Shown here one piece after another: positions 24,217 to 33,198 of a stretch of 44,369 bases of DNA. A program made the position numbers and the translations under genes. Every line of letters begins with the position of its first letter. Position 1 is the stretch's first letter. Origin of the DNA: Pseudomonadota bacterium (GTDB taxonomy: Bacteria > Pseudomonadota > Alphaproteobacteria > Acetobacterales > Acetobacteraceae); assembly GCA_021847995.1 (NCBI GenBank), contig JAJZNE010000026.1, forward strand, positions 1 to 44,369, given 5' to 3'. The notes beneath the pieces are model-generated. The model saw only the letters and a list, made by a program, of their open reading frames with translations, ran no database searches and was not told the origin of the DNA.

Positions 24217-25338
24217 ATGCTGTCCCGTTGCCGTGCTGTCCCCTCCCGCGGCGGGATGCTGACACTGCTGCTGCTGCTGCCCGTGCTGCTGCCCATGCTG
24301 CTCGGCGGCTGCTTCGAGCGCACCGAGGCAAGCATGGATCGCACGAAGCGGCCGGTGCAGGTGGTGGTGGTCGCGCTCACGGACGACCGGGCAGGGCGCA
24401 GCTATAGCGGCATCATCCGGGCGCGGCGGGAAGCGGTCCTCGGCTTTCGCGCCGGTGGCCGCATCGCCGCGCGGCTGGTCGATGTCGGCGCCCGGGTGGC
24501 ACCGGATGAGGTGCTGGCCCGCCTCGATCCCGCCGATCTCGCGCTCGGCCTGCGCAGCGCCGCGGCCGATCTGGCGGCAGCCCAGGCGGAGGCGGCGCAG
24601 GCCGCGGCCGATGCCGCCCGCAGTGCCCGGCTGCGCGCCGACGGCTGGATCGCCGCCGCCGCCGACGGGGCGAAGCAGGCCGCCGCCCAGGCGGCAACCG
24701 AACGTGCCGCGGCGGCGCGCGCCGCCGTCGCACTGGCACGCAACCGGCTGTCCTATGCCGAATTGCGGGCGCCGGCGGCTGGCGTGATCACGGCGGTGAT
24801 GCGCGACGGCGGCTCCGTGGTGGCGGAGGGCGAGCCGGTGTTCGCATTCGCCGAGGCCGGGCCGCCGGAGATCGAGGTCGAATTGCCCGAACAGGCGCTG
24901 CCGCAGGCTCGCCGCCCGGGGGCAAGCGTCACGCTGTGGGCGCATCCGGGTGAGCACTGGCCGGCGACGCTGCGCGAACTGGCCCCCGCCGCCAGCGGCC
25001 GGCTGCGCACCTATACCGCGCGCTACGTGCTGCAGGGGGCGCCGGCCTGGGTGGCGCTCGGCATGACGGCGACGCTCGATCTGCCCGGCGAAGCGGCCGA
25101 CCGCGTCGCCGTCCTTCCCGCTGCCGCCCTCAACGACCGCGGCGACGGCCCGAGCGTGTGGCAGGTCACGGCGGAGGGAACGCTCGCCGAGCGCAGGGTG
25201 ACGCTGCGGCGGCTGGAGCAGGACCGCGTGATCGTCAGCGGGCTCGACGGCGGCGAGCAGGTGGTGGCCGTGGGTGCGCAGAAACTCGATCCGAACGCGC
25301 GCGTGCGGATCGCCGATATCCGCCCGGCGACGGAGTAG
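24217..25338 (+). CDS. RND efflux periplasmic adaptor (lipoprotein)
   Basis: This 373-residue membrane fusion protein is lipidated at Cys32 (LLGGC). The mature chain shows the adaptor order: SYSGIIRARREAVLGFRAGGR, the lipoyl half VGARVAPDEVLARLDPADLA, a long Ala-rich alpha-hairpin (about 105-175), the second half LRAPAAGVITAVMRDGGSVV and a beta-barrel/membrane-proximal domain ending KLDPNARVRIAD. GGAGAG eight bases before the ATG acts as ribosome-binding site. It is followed 34 bases later by the RND pump gene. The intergenic region to tetR contains TTGACA (24162-24167) and the direct repeat ATCAG-GGT-ATCAG, a possible regulator target. Confidence 0.9.
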   Translation: MLSRCRAVPSRGGMLTLLLLLPVLLPMLLGGCFERTEASMDRTKRPVQVVVVALTDDRAGRSYSGIIRARREAVLGFRAGGRIAARLVDVGARVAPDEVLARLDPADLALGLRSAAADLAAAQAEAAQAAADAARSARLRADGWIAAAADGAKQAAAQAATERAAAARAAVALARNRLSYAELRAPAAGVITAVMRDGGSVVAEGEPVFAFAEAGPPEIEVELPEQALPQARRPGASVTLWAHPGEHWPATLRELAPAASGRLRTYTARYVLQGAPAWVALGMTATLDLPGEAADRVAVLPAAALNDRGDGPSVWQVTAEGTLAERRVTLRRLEQDRVIVSGLDGGEQVVAVGAQKLDPNARVRIADIRPATE

Positions 25339-25372
25339 CCGCGATGCCGTCCCGCCCGCCGCCGCCGCCCGG

Positions 25373-28300
25373 ATGAGCGGCCTCAATCTCTCCGCCTGGG
25401 CGGTCACGCACCGCAGCCTGGTCGGTTTCCTGATCGCCCTGATCTTCGCCGCCGGCGTGCTGTCCTACACGCGCCTCGGCCGCAACGAGGATCCCGATTT
25501 TACCGTCAAGGTGCTGACGGTGACGGCGGCATGGCCGGGCGCGACCGCGCAGGAGACGCAGGATCTGCTCGCCGAGCCGATCGAGCGCAAGTTGCAGGAC
25601 CTCGCGCATCTCGACACGCTCAACACCTTCGTCCGGCCCGGCTTCGCCGCGATTCTGCTGACGCTGCGCGACGACACGCCGCCGCGCGAGGTGGCGGGCC
25701 TGTTCTATCAGGCGCGCAAGAAGATCGACGATCTGCGCCCCGCACTGCCGGCGGGTGTGCAGGGGCCGGCGGTCGATGACGAATATGCCGACGTCTATGG
25801 CGCCGTATTCGCGCTGACCGGCGCCGACAATGCCGAACTGACCCGCCAGGCGGAGCGTGCCCGCGACCGGCTGCTGGCGGTGCCGGGCACGGAGAAGGTG
25901 ACGGTCTTCGGCGAGATTCCGCGCACGCTTGAGGTGCAGTTCAGCAACAGCCGCCTCGCCGCCCTCGGCATCACGGTGCCGGAGATCGCCCAGGCGATCG
26001 GCAGGCAGAATGCCATCGCCGAGGTTGGGGTGATCGATACCGCCGTCTCCCGCATTCCGCTCCGCGCCGGCAGCGCGCTCAGCGGGCCTGAGGCGCTTGC
26101 CGACGTGCCGGTCGCGTCCGCGGGGACGACGCTGCGGCTGGGTGACATCGCCACCATCCGCCGTGCCTCTCAGGATCCGCCGCGCTTCGAGGTTCGGCAC
26201 AACGCCAGCCCGGCGGTGGTGATCGCCGTTTCCACCCAGACGGGGGTGAACCGGCTGATTTTCGGTGCCGCCCTGCGCGCCCAGGCGGAGCGCATCCGCG
26301 CCGATCTGCCCGCCGGTCTCACGCTCCAGCAGGTTTCCGACCAGCCGCGGATCATCGCCGAATCGGTCAACGAGTTCCTGGTCAAGTTCGTGGTTGCCCT
26401 CGGCGTCGTGCTGGTGGTGTCGTTCGTTTCACTGGGCTGGCGCACCGGCATCGTGGTGGCGCTCGCGGTGCCGCTGACGCTGGCGCTCGTGTTCGTGGTG
26501 ATGGATCTGCTCGGGATCGAGCTTCAGCGCGTCTCGCTCGGTGCCCTGATCATCTCGCTCGGCCTGCTGGTGGACGATGCCATCATCGCGGTCGAGACCA
26601 TGATGGTGAAGCTCGAAGCCGGCTGGGACCGCGTCAGGGCGGCGACCTTCGCGTGGCAATCGACGGCGTTCCCGATGCTGACCGGGACCCTGGTGACGGC
26701 TGCGGGGTTCCTGCCGGTCGGCCTCGCGCGCTCGTCCACCGGCGAATATGCCGGCGGCATCTTCTGGGTCGTCACCGTGGCGCTGCTGGCGAGCTGGCTG
26801 GTCGCCGTGATCTTCACGCCCTATCTCGGCGTACTGCTGCTGCCGACGCCGCGCGGCCATACTTCGCACGAGGCGATCTACGGGACGCGGCCCTATCGCG
26901 TGCTGCGCCGTGTCGTCGCCGCCTGTGTCACGCATCGCCGCAGCGTCGTGCTGGCGACGGTGGCGCTGTTCGCGGTGGCACTCGGCGCGATGGGCCTCGT
27001 CAGGCAGCAGTTCTTTCCGACCTCCGCCCGGCTGGAGCTGCTGGTGGAGGTGACACTGCGGCAGGGCGCCAGCCATCAGGCGACCGCCGCCACGGTCGGC
27101 AGGATCGAAGCCCTGCTGCGGAGGGATGACGACGTGCGGTGGTTCACCAGCTATATCGGTGGCGGCCCGCCGCGCTTCGTCCTGGCCTACAACCCGGCGC
27201 TGCCCAACGATGCCGTTGCCACCATCGTGCTGACCACGCGCGACATGGCGGCGCGCGAGCGCGTACGCGCCCGCCTGATCGCCCTGGCGGCGCGGGAGGG
27301 GGTGCCGGAAGCGCGGCTGCGGGTAGCGCGGCTGGAACTCGGGCCGCCGGTCGGATTTCCAGTGCAGTTCCGCCTCGTCGGCGCGGATATCGCGCATGTG
27401 CGGCGCGCCGCCGATCTGGTGCTCGATGCGGTGCGCGCCACCCCCGGCGTGCGGAATGCCGAACTGGCCTGGGGCGAGCGGGCGCCTTCGCTGCGGCTCG
27501 ATCTGGACCGGGCGCGGGTAAGCCGGCTCGGCCTTGCGCCGGCCGATATCGATGCGGCGCTGGCAACGCTTCTGTCCGGCATGACGGCGACGCAGCTGCG
27601 TGACCGCAGCAAGCTCGTGGACGTGGTGCTGCGCGCGGTGCCGGCGGAGCGGCTCGATCTCGGCCATTTGCCCGATCTCGTCGTGCCGACGCCGGCCGGC
27701 CCGCTGCCGCTGGCGCAGATCGCGCGCATCGCGCCGGAGACGGAGGAGCCGATCCTGTGGCGGCGCAACCGCATGCCCTATCTGACGGTCGAGGCCGATG
27801 TGCAGGACGGGCTGGAGGCGCCGGACGTGACCGCGGCGGCGCTGCCGGCGATCAGGGCGCTTGCGCTGCCGGAAGGTGTGCGGGTGGAGGTCGGCGGCGC
27901 TGCCGAGGAGGCGGCCAAGGCGAACGGCGCCCTGGCGCAGGTCTTCCCGATCATGATCGGCGCCATGTTGCTGCTGCTGATGATTCAATTGCAGAGCCTT
28001 TCGCGGGTGCTGCTGGTGCTGGCGACGATGCCGCTCGGGCTGATCGGGGCGGTGGCGGCGCTGCTGGCGGCGGATGCGCCGTTCGGGTTCGTTGCCCTGC
28101 TCGGCCTGATCGCGCTCGGCGGGATGATCATGCGCAACACCGTGATCCTGGTCGATCAGGTGCGCCAGGATCAGGATGCCGGAAGCGGCCTGCGGGAGGC
28201 GATCATCGAGAGCACGGTGCGCCGTGCCCGCCCGGTGGTGCTGACGGCGCTGGCCGCGGCGCTGGCCTTTGTTCCGCTCAGCTTCAACGTGTTCTGGGGG

Positions 28301-28456
28301 CCGATGGCACTGGCGATGATCGGCGGACTGCTGGCGGCGACGGTGCTGACGCTGGTTTTCCTGCCGGCACTCTATGCCTGGGCCTTCCGGGTGCGACCGG
28401 CTGACGCGGGGGTGCCGGCGGCGGGACTGCGGGCGCCGCGAACGGCCACGCCATAG
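25373..28456 (+). CDS. RND-family multidrug efflux pump (inner-membrane subunit)
   Basis: This 1027-residue proton-driven transporter has 12 helices and two large periplasmic loops, like AcrB. The N-terminus is SLVGFLIALIFAAGVLSYTR. The proton-relay pair Asp401-Asp402 lies in SLGLLVDDAIIAVE, and the second-half motif LLGLIALGGMIMRNTVILVDQ is clear. ATG at 25373 gives the usual family N-terminus; a ribosome-binding site is weak. It forms an operon with the adaptor, but no outer-membrane TolC-type gene follows, so it must share a channel. Sequence features such as the NEDPDFTVKVLTVTAAWPG block resemble the proteobacterial pumps of the heavy-metal-independent HAE1 type; the substrate is unknown. 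Confidence 0.94.
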   Translation: MSGLNLSAWAVTHRSLVGFLIALIFAAGVLSYTRLGRNEDPDFTVKVLTVTAAWPGATAQETQDLLAEPIERKLQDLAHLDTLNTFVRPGFAAILLTLRDDTPPREVAGLFYQARKKIDDLRPALPAGVQGPAVDDEYADVYGAVFALTGADNAELTRQAERARDRLLAVPGTEKVTVFGEIPRTLEVQFSNSRLAALGITVPEIAQAIGRQNAIAEVGVIDTAVSRIPLRAGSALSGPEALADVPVASAGTTLRLGDIATIRRASQDPPRFEVRHNASPAVVIAVSTQTGVNRLIFGAALRAQAERIRADLPAGLTLQQVSDQPRIIAESVNEFLVKFVVALGVVLVVSFVSLGWRTGIVVALAVPLTLALVFVVMDLLGIELQRVSLGALIISLGLLVDDAIIAVETMMVKLEAGWDRVRAATFAWQSTAFPMLTGTLVTAAGFLPVGLARSSTGEYAGGIFWVVTVALLASWLVAVIFTPYLGVLLLPTPRGHTSHEAIYGTRPYRVLRRVVAACVTHRRSVVLATVALFAVALGAMGLVRQQFFPTSARLELLVEVTLRQGASHQATAATVGRIEALLRRDDDVRWFTSYIGGGPPRFVLAYNPALPNDAVATIVLTTRDMAARERVRARLIALAAREGVPEARLRVARLELGPPVGFPVQFRLVGADIAHVRRAADLVLDAVRATPGVRNAELAWGERAPSLRLDLDRARVSRLGLAPADIDAALATLLSGMTATQLRDRSKLVDVVLRAVPAERLDLGHLPDLVVPTPAGPLPLAQIARIAPETEEPILWRRNRMPYLTVEADVQDGLEAPDVTAAALPAIRALALPEGVRVEVGGAAEEAAKANGALAQVFPIMIGAMLLLLMIQLQSLSRVLLVLATMPLGLIGAVAALLAADAPFGFVALLGLIALGGMIMRNTVILVDQVRQDQDAGSGLREAIIESTVRRARPVVLTALAAALAFVPLSFNVFWGPMALAMIGGLLAATVLTLVFLPALYAWAFRVRPADAGVPAAGLRAPRTATP

Positions 28457-28496
28457 CTGGCCCGCCGCCCCCGTCCTGTGCTAGTGCGCCGTCGTG

Positions 28497-28568
28497 GCCG
28501 GGTTAGCACAGCGGTAGTGCAGCGGTTTTGTAAACCGAAGGCCGGGGGTTCAAATCCCTCACCCGGCA
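28497..28568 (+). tRNA. tRNA-Thr (anticodon TGT)
   Basis: The 72-base sequence folds as a cloverleaf. The acceptor GCCGGGT pairs with ACCCGGC, the D-arm is GCAC/GTGC and the anticodon stem-loop is GCGGT-TTTGTAA-ACCGA. The variable loop is AGGCC, the T-arm is GGGGG-TTCAAAT-CCCTC and the discriminator is A. The TGT anticodon reads ACA/ACG threonine codons. The 3' CCA is not encoded. The first anticodon-stem pair is G-A, a tolerated mismatch. A short CCCGT/ACGGG hairpin (28574-28587) follows without a U-tract. Confidence 0.93.
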
Positions 28569-28861
28569 TCGCTCCCGTCAGGACGGGCGCGGTTCCCGTT
28601 GGCTGATATCGGGATGCATCTGCGTTGCCGGGCGCGGACATCGGACGCGGCGCAACGCCTGCGGCATGCAATGCGCCCGAACCGATCAGCGTGTCCCGCG
28701 CCTGCGCCGCCGCCCTGGTCCGCCCCCCGCCGCAATTATTTTGCCGATCGGCGGGCTGCGCCGGCGCCGGGCACTCGACCGCTGACGCGCGAATGCGCAC
28801 AGTCCTGCCGGGTCCGGCGGTTCCTCGCCGGCCCGCCGGCGAATCGGACAGGAGGCACCGG
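28569..28861. other. Intergenic region between tRNA-Thr and the MHS permease
   Basis: This 293-base stretch contains no gene I can support. It has a weak hairpin after the tRNA and an AT patch at 28734-28742 in a CCCGCCG/CGGCGGG repeat (28726-28755) that might be part of a promoter. AGGAGG at its right end is the ribosome-binding site of the permease. Confidence 0.5.
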
Positions 28862-30169
28862 ATGAGCATCGCCCAGCGACAACAAGCCGGCCGCACCGTC
28901 CCCCGCGACGCCGGACGGCGGGCGGTGATTGCCGGTACACTCGGCAACATCCTGGAATGGTACGATTTCGCCGTCTATGGCTTTCTCGTCCCCTCGCTTG
29001 CCGCCGCCTTCTTTCCGAAGGCCTCTCACGTCGCGCAGTTGCTGTTCACCTTCGGCGTGCTCGGCGTCGGGTTCGTCATGCGGCCGGTGGGATCGGTGGT
29101 GATCGGATATTACGGCGACCGTGCCGGACGCCGGGCGGCGCTGACCGTCACGGTCGGGCTGATGGGTTTCGCCACTGTCGCGATCGGCCTGCTGCCGACC
29201 TATGCCGCGGTGGGGGCGTGGGCACCGCTGCTGCTGACGCTGGCGCGGCTGGCGCAGGGGTTTTCGGCCGGCGGCGAATGGGGCGGGGCAGCGGCCTTCC
29301 TGGTGGAATACGCGCCGGACGGGCGGCGCGGCTATGTCGGAAGCTGGCAGCAATTCAGCGTCGGCGGCGGCCTGCTGCTGGGATCGGCGATCGCGACGCT
29401 GCTCGCCGCCCTGCTCGGACCGGCTTCGATGGCCGCCTGGGGCTGGCGCGTGCCGTTCCTGCTCGGCGTCCTGCCGGCCGGCTTCGCCGCCTATTTCCGC
29501 GCCCGCCTGCGCGACACCCCGCAATTCGAGGCGGTGGCCCGACAGCACGCAGTCAGCGCCAATCCGCTGCGCGAGATGGCAGCCGAACATCGCGGCGCGC
29601 TGCTGACGCAGTTCGGGCTGACCATCCACAACACGATCAGCTTCTACATCACGCTGTTCTACCTGCCGAGCTGGCTCACCTTCGAGGTGAAGCTGCCGCA
29701 CAGCCAGTCGCTCGCCGTCAGCACGATCGGGCTGCTGCTGCTGGTCTGCGTGATCCCGCCGCTCGGCGCGCTTTCGGACCGCATCGGGCGACGGCCGCTG
29801 CTGATCGCCTCCTGCGCCGGCTTCATCGCATTCTGCTACCCGCTCTATCGGCTGGCGTCGGGCGGGCAGTTCGCGGCGGTGCTGTTCGCGCAATGCATGC
29901 TGGTGCTGATGACGGCGCTGTTCACCGCCGGCGCGCCGGCGACGTTCGCCGAGCTGTTCCCGACCCGCGTCCGCTATTCCGGCCTTTCGGTCGGCTACAA
30001 CACCGCTGTCATGATCTTCGGCGGCTTCGCGCCGTTCATCGCCACCTGGCTGATCGCCGTCACCGGCAACACCCTGGCGCCGACCTTTTATGTCATTGCC
30101 GGCGCCGCCGTGACGCTGCTGTTCGTGCTGCGCATGCACGAGACGGCGTTCATCCCGCTGCGCTCCTGA
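28862..30169 (+). CDS. MHS-family MFS permease (ShiA/ProP-like)
   Basis: This 435-residue, 12-helix symporter belongs to the metabolite:H+ symporter family, which takes up small organic acids, betaine or shikimate. Diagnostic segments are GTLGNILEWYDFAVYGFL (residues 25-42), GDRAGRRAAL (motif A), RLAQGFSAGGEWGGAAAFLVE, FPTRVRYSGLSVGYN and the second GALSDRIGRRPLL. ATG at 28862 follows an excellent AGGAGG at a spacing of six. It converges on the amidohydrolase gene with only five bases between stops. As the first gene of the catabolic region it probably imports a nitrogen-containing acid handled by the neighbouring hydrolases, but the substrate is inferred from context only. Confidence 0.92.
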   Translation: MSIAQRQQAGRTVPRDAGRRAVIAGTLGNILEWYDFAVYGFLVPSLAAAFFPKASHVAQLLFTFGVLGVGFVMRPVGSVVIGYYGDRAGRRAALTVTVGLMGFATVAIGLLPTYAAVGAWAPLLLTLARLAQGFSAGGEWGGAAAFLVEYAPDGRRGYVGSWQQFSVGGGLLLGSAIATLLAALLGPASMAAWGWRVPFLLGVLPAGFAAYFRARLRDTPQFEAVARQHAVSANPLREMAAEHRGALLTQFGLTIHNTISFYITLFYLPSWLTFEVKLPHSQSLAVSTIGLLLLVCVIPPLGALSDRIGRRPLLIASCAGFIAFCYPLYRLASGGQFAAVLFAQCMLVLMTALFTAGAPATFAELFPTRVRYSGLSVGYNTAVMIFGGFAPFIATWLIAVTGNTLAPTFYVIAGAAVTLLFVLRMHETAFIPLRS

Positions 30170-30174
30170 TCCGC

Positions 30175-31407
30175 TCAGCCCGGCCGCAGCAGCCGCGCCG
30201 GCTCGCGCCGCACCGTCATGCGCCCGCGGCGGAACACGGCCAGCGGTTCGCCGAGCTCCGCCACCGCCGCCGCGGGCGTCGGCGCGTCGAGCACCACGAT
30301 GTCGGCAGGCTGGCCGACCGCGATGCCATAATCGCCGAGACCGAGCAGGCGCGCGGCGCGCGTGGTCAGCATCGCGAACGCCTCCCGCAATTCCTCCGGT
30401 TCGCCGCGATGCGTGACATTGGCCTGGAGATTGGCCATGCGCAGGAGCGAGGCGTCGCCGAACGGCGTTGCCGGATTGAGGATGTTGTTCGATGACAGCG
30501 AGCAGTTGACGCCATGCGCCAGCAGCGCGTGGGCGTCGGCGACGCCGCGCCGGACGTCGTGGTCCCGGTCGCGGCCCATCAGATAGAGATCGGTCGCCGG
30601 CAGCACCGTGACCGCGACCCCGGCATCGGCCAGGCGCCGCGCCGTGGCGGCGAGCCGTTCGGGCGGCATGGCGGCGAGCTTGGTCATGTGGCCGAGCGCG
30701 ACCCGCCCGCCGAGGCCATATTGCGCGGTCAGCGCGCAGACCAGATCAGCGTCCAGGTGCCCGGGCGCGTTGCCGACATCGAGATGCAGATCGACCGCGG
30801 TGCCGAATTCGCGGGCAAGCACGAAGACGCGCCGGATTTGCGCCGCCGCGTCGCTGTCGTAGCGCGGCGCGCCGCCGATCACCGTCGCCCCGCGCCGCAG
30901 CGCCTGCACCAGCAGTTCGTCGGTGCCGGGGCGGTTGGTCAGCCCCTCCTGCGCGAACACGCAGAGCTCGATGTCGATCGCCCAGGCATACTCGGCCGCC
31001 AGCGCCTGAACGGCATCGAAACCGCGCAGGCCGATGCCGGGATCGACCTCGACATGCGTGCGCATCCGGGTGGTGCCGTGCAGGAGGCAGGCGATCAGCG
31101 TGCGTTCGGCCCGCCGCCGCACATCTTCCGCGGAGATCGCGGGCTTGAAGGGGGCGACGTAGCCGACCGGATTGATCGCGCGTCCGCGCTCGGGCGGCAG
31201 CACGTCGAGCAGGCGCGCCTTGTCGAGATGGATATGCGTCTCCACCAGTCCCGCGCAGCCGAGACGCCCCGCTGCATCATAGCCGGGCGGGCCGGCGGGA
31301 AGGTCCGGCTGGACGGCAACGATCCGCCCGCCGGCGACCCCCACGTCCACCAGCGTGCCGGGCGGGTGCGCGTCGAGCTGGAGATTGCGGACCACAAAGT
31401 CGAGCAT
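30175..31407 (-). CDS. Cytosine-deaminase-like amidohydrolase with altered catalytic position
   Basis: This is a 410-residue TIM-barrel amidohydrolase. The HxH metal motif is H58-I-H60 in VETHIHLDKARLL, and later ligands are probably H208 (VDLHLD) and H240 (ALGHMT). In cytosine deaminase and many relatives an aspartate follows the last strand. Here the matching segment is CSLSSNNILNPATPFGD (302-318), with Asn307-Asn308 where that Asp is expected. It may therefore be a divergent deaminase or hydrolase with modified chemistry, or the family may use another residue. It lies downstream of the hydantoin-racemase-like gene and the GntR regulator in one minus-strand operon. The product is cytoplasmic. 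Confidence 0.83.
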   Translation of the reverse strand: MLDFVVRNLQLDAHPPGTLVDVGVAGGRIVAVQPDLPAGPPGYDAAGRLGCAGLVETHIHLDKARLLDVLPPERGRAINPVGYVAPFKPAISAEDVRRRAERTLIACLLHGTTRMRTHVEVDPGIGLRGFDAVQALAAEYAWAIDIELCVFAQEGLTNRPGTDELLVQALRRGATVIGGAPRYDSDAAAQIRRVFVLAREFGTAVDLHLDVGNAPGHLDADLVCALTAQYGLGGRVALGHMTKLAAMPPERLAATARRLADAGVAVTVLPATDLYLMGRDRDHDVRRGVADAHALLAHGVNCSLSSNNILNPATPFGDASLLRMANLQANVTHRGEPEELREAFAMLTTRAARLLGLGDYGIAVGQPADIVVLDAPTPAAAVAELGEPLAVFRRGRMTVRREPARLLRPG

Positions 31408-31443
31408 GGCAGTCTCTCTGTCCGGGCGGCATGGCCGACATGG

Positions 31444-32229
31444 CTAGCCGGCCGGCAGGCCGGCGGTGGGGTTGGCGGTGCCCGCCGGCGGATCGCCGAA
31501 CAGGGCGGCGAGCGCGCTGCCGAGGCCGAGCGCCGGCTTCGCCTGCGGGCGGCGATATCCGCCGGCGAGCGGCTTGCGCGGCCGGATCGTCGCCAGCGCC
31601 TGCGCCTGGAGCACCGCGGCGGTGATGCCGTCCAGCACCGGCACCGGCACCTCGTCCTTCACCCGCTCGGCGAGGCCGGCGAGCGGCGCGCCGGCAAAGA
31701 TCACCACATCGGCGCCCCGCTCCCGCACCGCCTGGCGGGCCAGCATGGCGAGCCGACGCTCCTTCTCCTCCTGCACCGTATCGATCCGCGCGAACCCTTC
31801 GGGATCGGCGCAGAACCCGGCGCAGCGGCCGGCGAGGCCGTTCTGCTCGACGCAATCCTGGAACCAGGGCAGCAGCGCCTCGGCGAAGGTGACGATCGCA
31901 AAGCGGCGGCCGAGCATGCAGGCGGTCAGCATCGCCGCCTCCGCCATGCCGACCACCGGCACCGCCAACAGTTCGCGCGCCGCCGCGAGACCGGGATCGC
32001 CGAACGCTGCGATCACCACCGCATCGGCGCCGGCGGCATGGGTGGCAAGCATTTCCAGCACGATGGAGCCGGCCAGCGTCGCCTCGGCGCGGGTGGCGAT
32101 ATAGGGAAAGCCGCGCGGCGCGGTCACCGCCACCAGCTCGGTGGTGGCGGCGGCAACGCCTGCGGCGGCCTCGCGCAGCCGCTCGGTGAGGGCGATGCTG
32201 GTATTGGGATTGACGATCAGCAGGCGCAC
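31444..32229 (-). CDS. Hydantoin-racemase-like Asp/Glu racemase family protein lacking both catalytic cysteines
   Basis: This 261-residue protein matches hydantoin/aspartate racemase (HyuE) family sequences: N-terminal LLIVNPNTS, DAVVIAAFGDPGL and VPVLDGITAAV. In hydantoin racemases one catalytic Cys lies in a CFGDPG segment and the second in LGCAG. Here the aligned residues are Ala75 (AAFGDPG) and Gly180 (IFAGAPLAG). The protein therefore cannot use two-cysteine racemisation and may belong to a different lyase or isomerase subgroup of the superfamily. The start is GTG at 32227-32229 (GGGGGT upstream). It lies between GntR and the amidohydrolase in an operon likely to process a cyclic ureide or related compound. 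Confidence 0.82.
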   Translation of the reverse strand: MRLLIVNPNTSIALTERLREAAAGVAAATTELVAVTAPRGFPYIATRAEATLAGSIVLEMLATHAAGADAVVIAAFGDPGLAAARELLAVPVVGMAEAAMLTACMLGRRFAIVTFAEALLPWFQDCVEQNGLAGRCAGFCADPEGFARIDTVQEEKERRLAMLARQAVRERGADVVIFAGAPLAGLAERVKDEVPVPVLDGITAAVLQAQALATIRPRKPLAGGYRRPQAKPALGLGSALAALFGDPPAGTANPTAGLPAG

Positions 32230-32269
32230 GGTGCGGACCCCCGCGGCCCGGCGGCGGGCGCCGGCGGCG

Positions 32270-33010
32270 TCATGCTGCCCGCGCCGCCGCGGCCGGCAAG
32301 CCGAGCACCTGCCGTGCCGCTTCGTTGGTGCGGCGGATGTGCTGCATCATGATCGCGCCGGCCGCCACCCCGTCGCGCGCGGTGATCGCGGCCATCAGGC
32401 GTTCATGCTCCGCCATCGCCTCCGCCCAGCGGGCACCCTCCAGCGCGGCATAGCGGCCCCGCCGCACCTTGGCGAGCAGCGTCGCGTGCAGCCCGGCCAG
32501 CACCGGATTGCCCGACAGCGCCACCAGCCGGCGGTGGATTTCATGGTTGGCGGCGAAATAGTCGTGCCGGCGCAGGGCAGCGAAATCGCCGGCCATGCGG
32601 AGATGCAGTCGTTGCAGCGCGGCCAGTTCGCGCGGCGTCATGCGCGAGGTGGCGAGTTCGACGGCGTGGCGTTCCAGCCCGGCCACCACCTCGAACAGCG
32701 CGGCGAGTTCATCCTCCGTCATCTGCGCGACGCGGGCGCCGCGGCCGGGCAGGAGGTCGAGCACCCCCTCGGTCGCCAGCACCTTCAGCGCCTCGCGCAC
32801 CGGGGTGCGGGAAACGCCGAGGGCGGCGGCCAGCTCGCTCTCATGCAGGCGGGCGCCGGCGGGCAGCGTGCCTTCCACCACCATGTCGCGCAGCCGGTCG
32901 GTCACTTCGGCATGCAGCGAGCGGCGCACGATGCGGCGCGGCGCGGCGTGGCGCAGGGGCCGGACGATGGCGCCGGTGCGGCCCGCCTGCTGGTCCTGAT
33001 CCGCCGTCAT
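32270..33010 (-). CDS. GntR-family (FCD) transcriptional regulator
   Basis: This 246-residue regulator has a winged helix at about residues 38-95 (LPAGARLHESELAAALGVSR, then TPVREALKVLATEGVL). A helical FCD ligand domain follows, with possible metal-ligand histidines in AANHEIHRRLVALSGN and later. ATG at 33008-33010 is chosen; an in-frame ATG at 33052 would add 14 residues. It starts the minus-strand operon with the racemase-like and amidohydrolase genes, and the ABC importer operon is divergent 188 bases away, so it probably controls both. FCD regulators usually respond to small organic acids, compatible with a catabolic substrate. Confidence 0.88.
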   Translation of the reverse strand: MTADQDQQAGRTGAIVRPLRHAAPRRIVRRSLHAEVTDRLRDMVVEGTLPAGARLHESELAAALGVSRTPVREALKVLATEGVLDLLPGRGARVAQMTEDELAALFEVVAGLERHAVELATSRMTPRELAALQRLHLRMAGDFAALRRHDYFAANHEIHRRLVALSGNPVLAGLHATLLAKVRRGRYAALEGARWAEAMAEHERLMAAITARDGVAAGAIMMQHIRRTNEAARQVLGLPAAAARAA

Positions 33011-33046
33011 GCCGATGCGCCCTCCGCCGCCCGCGTGCGCAGCATC

Positions 33047-33110
33047 CTGCATGCAGCACGGTCGATTTATGAGTGGTAAAAGTCCTCTAGGCAAGCGGCA
33101 CGATGCTTGC
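33047..33110. promoter_or_regulatory. Candidate GntR operators in the divergent promoter region
   Basis: Two symmetric elements lie between gntR and the ABC operon. One is the perfect palindrome CTGCATGCAG (33047-33056); the other is the inverted repeat GCAAGC-N8-GCTTGC (33091-33110). The region is AT-richer than its surroundings (ATTTATGAGTGGTAAAAG). Which element binds the regulator cannot be told from the sequence. Confidence 0.4.
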
Positions 33111-33198
33111 TTTACTCTCTCCCATCGATCGGGTGACGGCGCGTCGGGCCGGGCGCCTCGGGGGCGCCGCGGCGGTGTGCCGCCGACAGGGGGACATC

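Noticed and set aside
28574-28587. Terminator after tRNA-Thr
   Set aside because: The CCCGT/ACGGG stem is short and has no U-tract, so a classical terminator is not supported.
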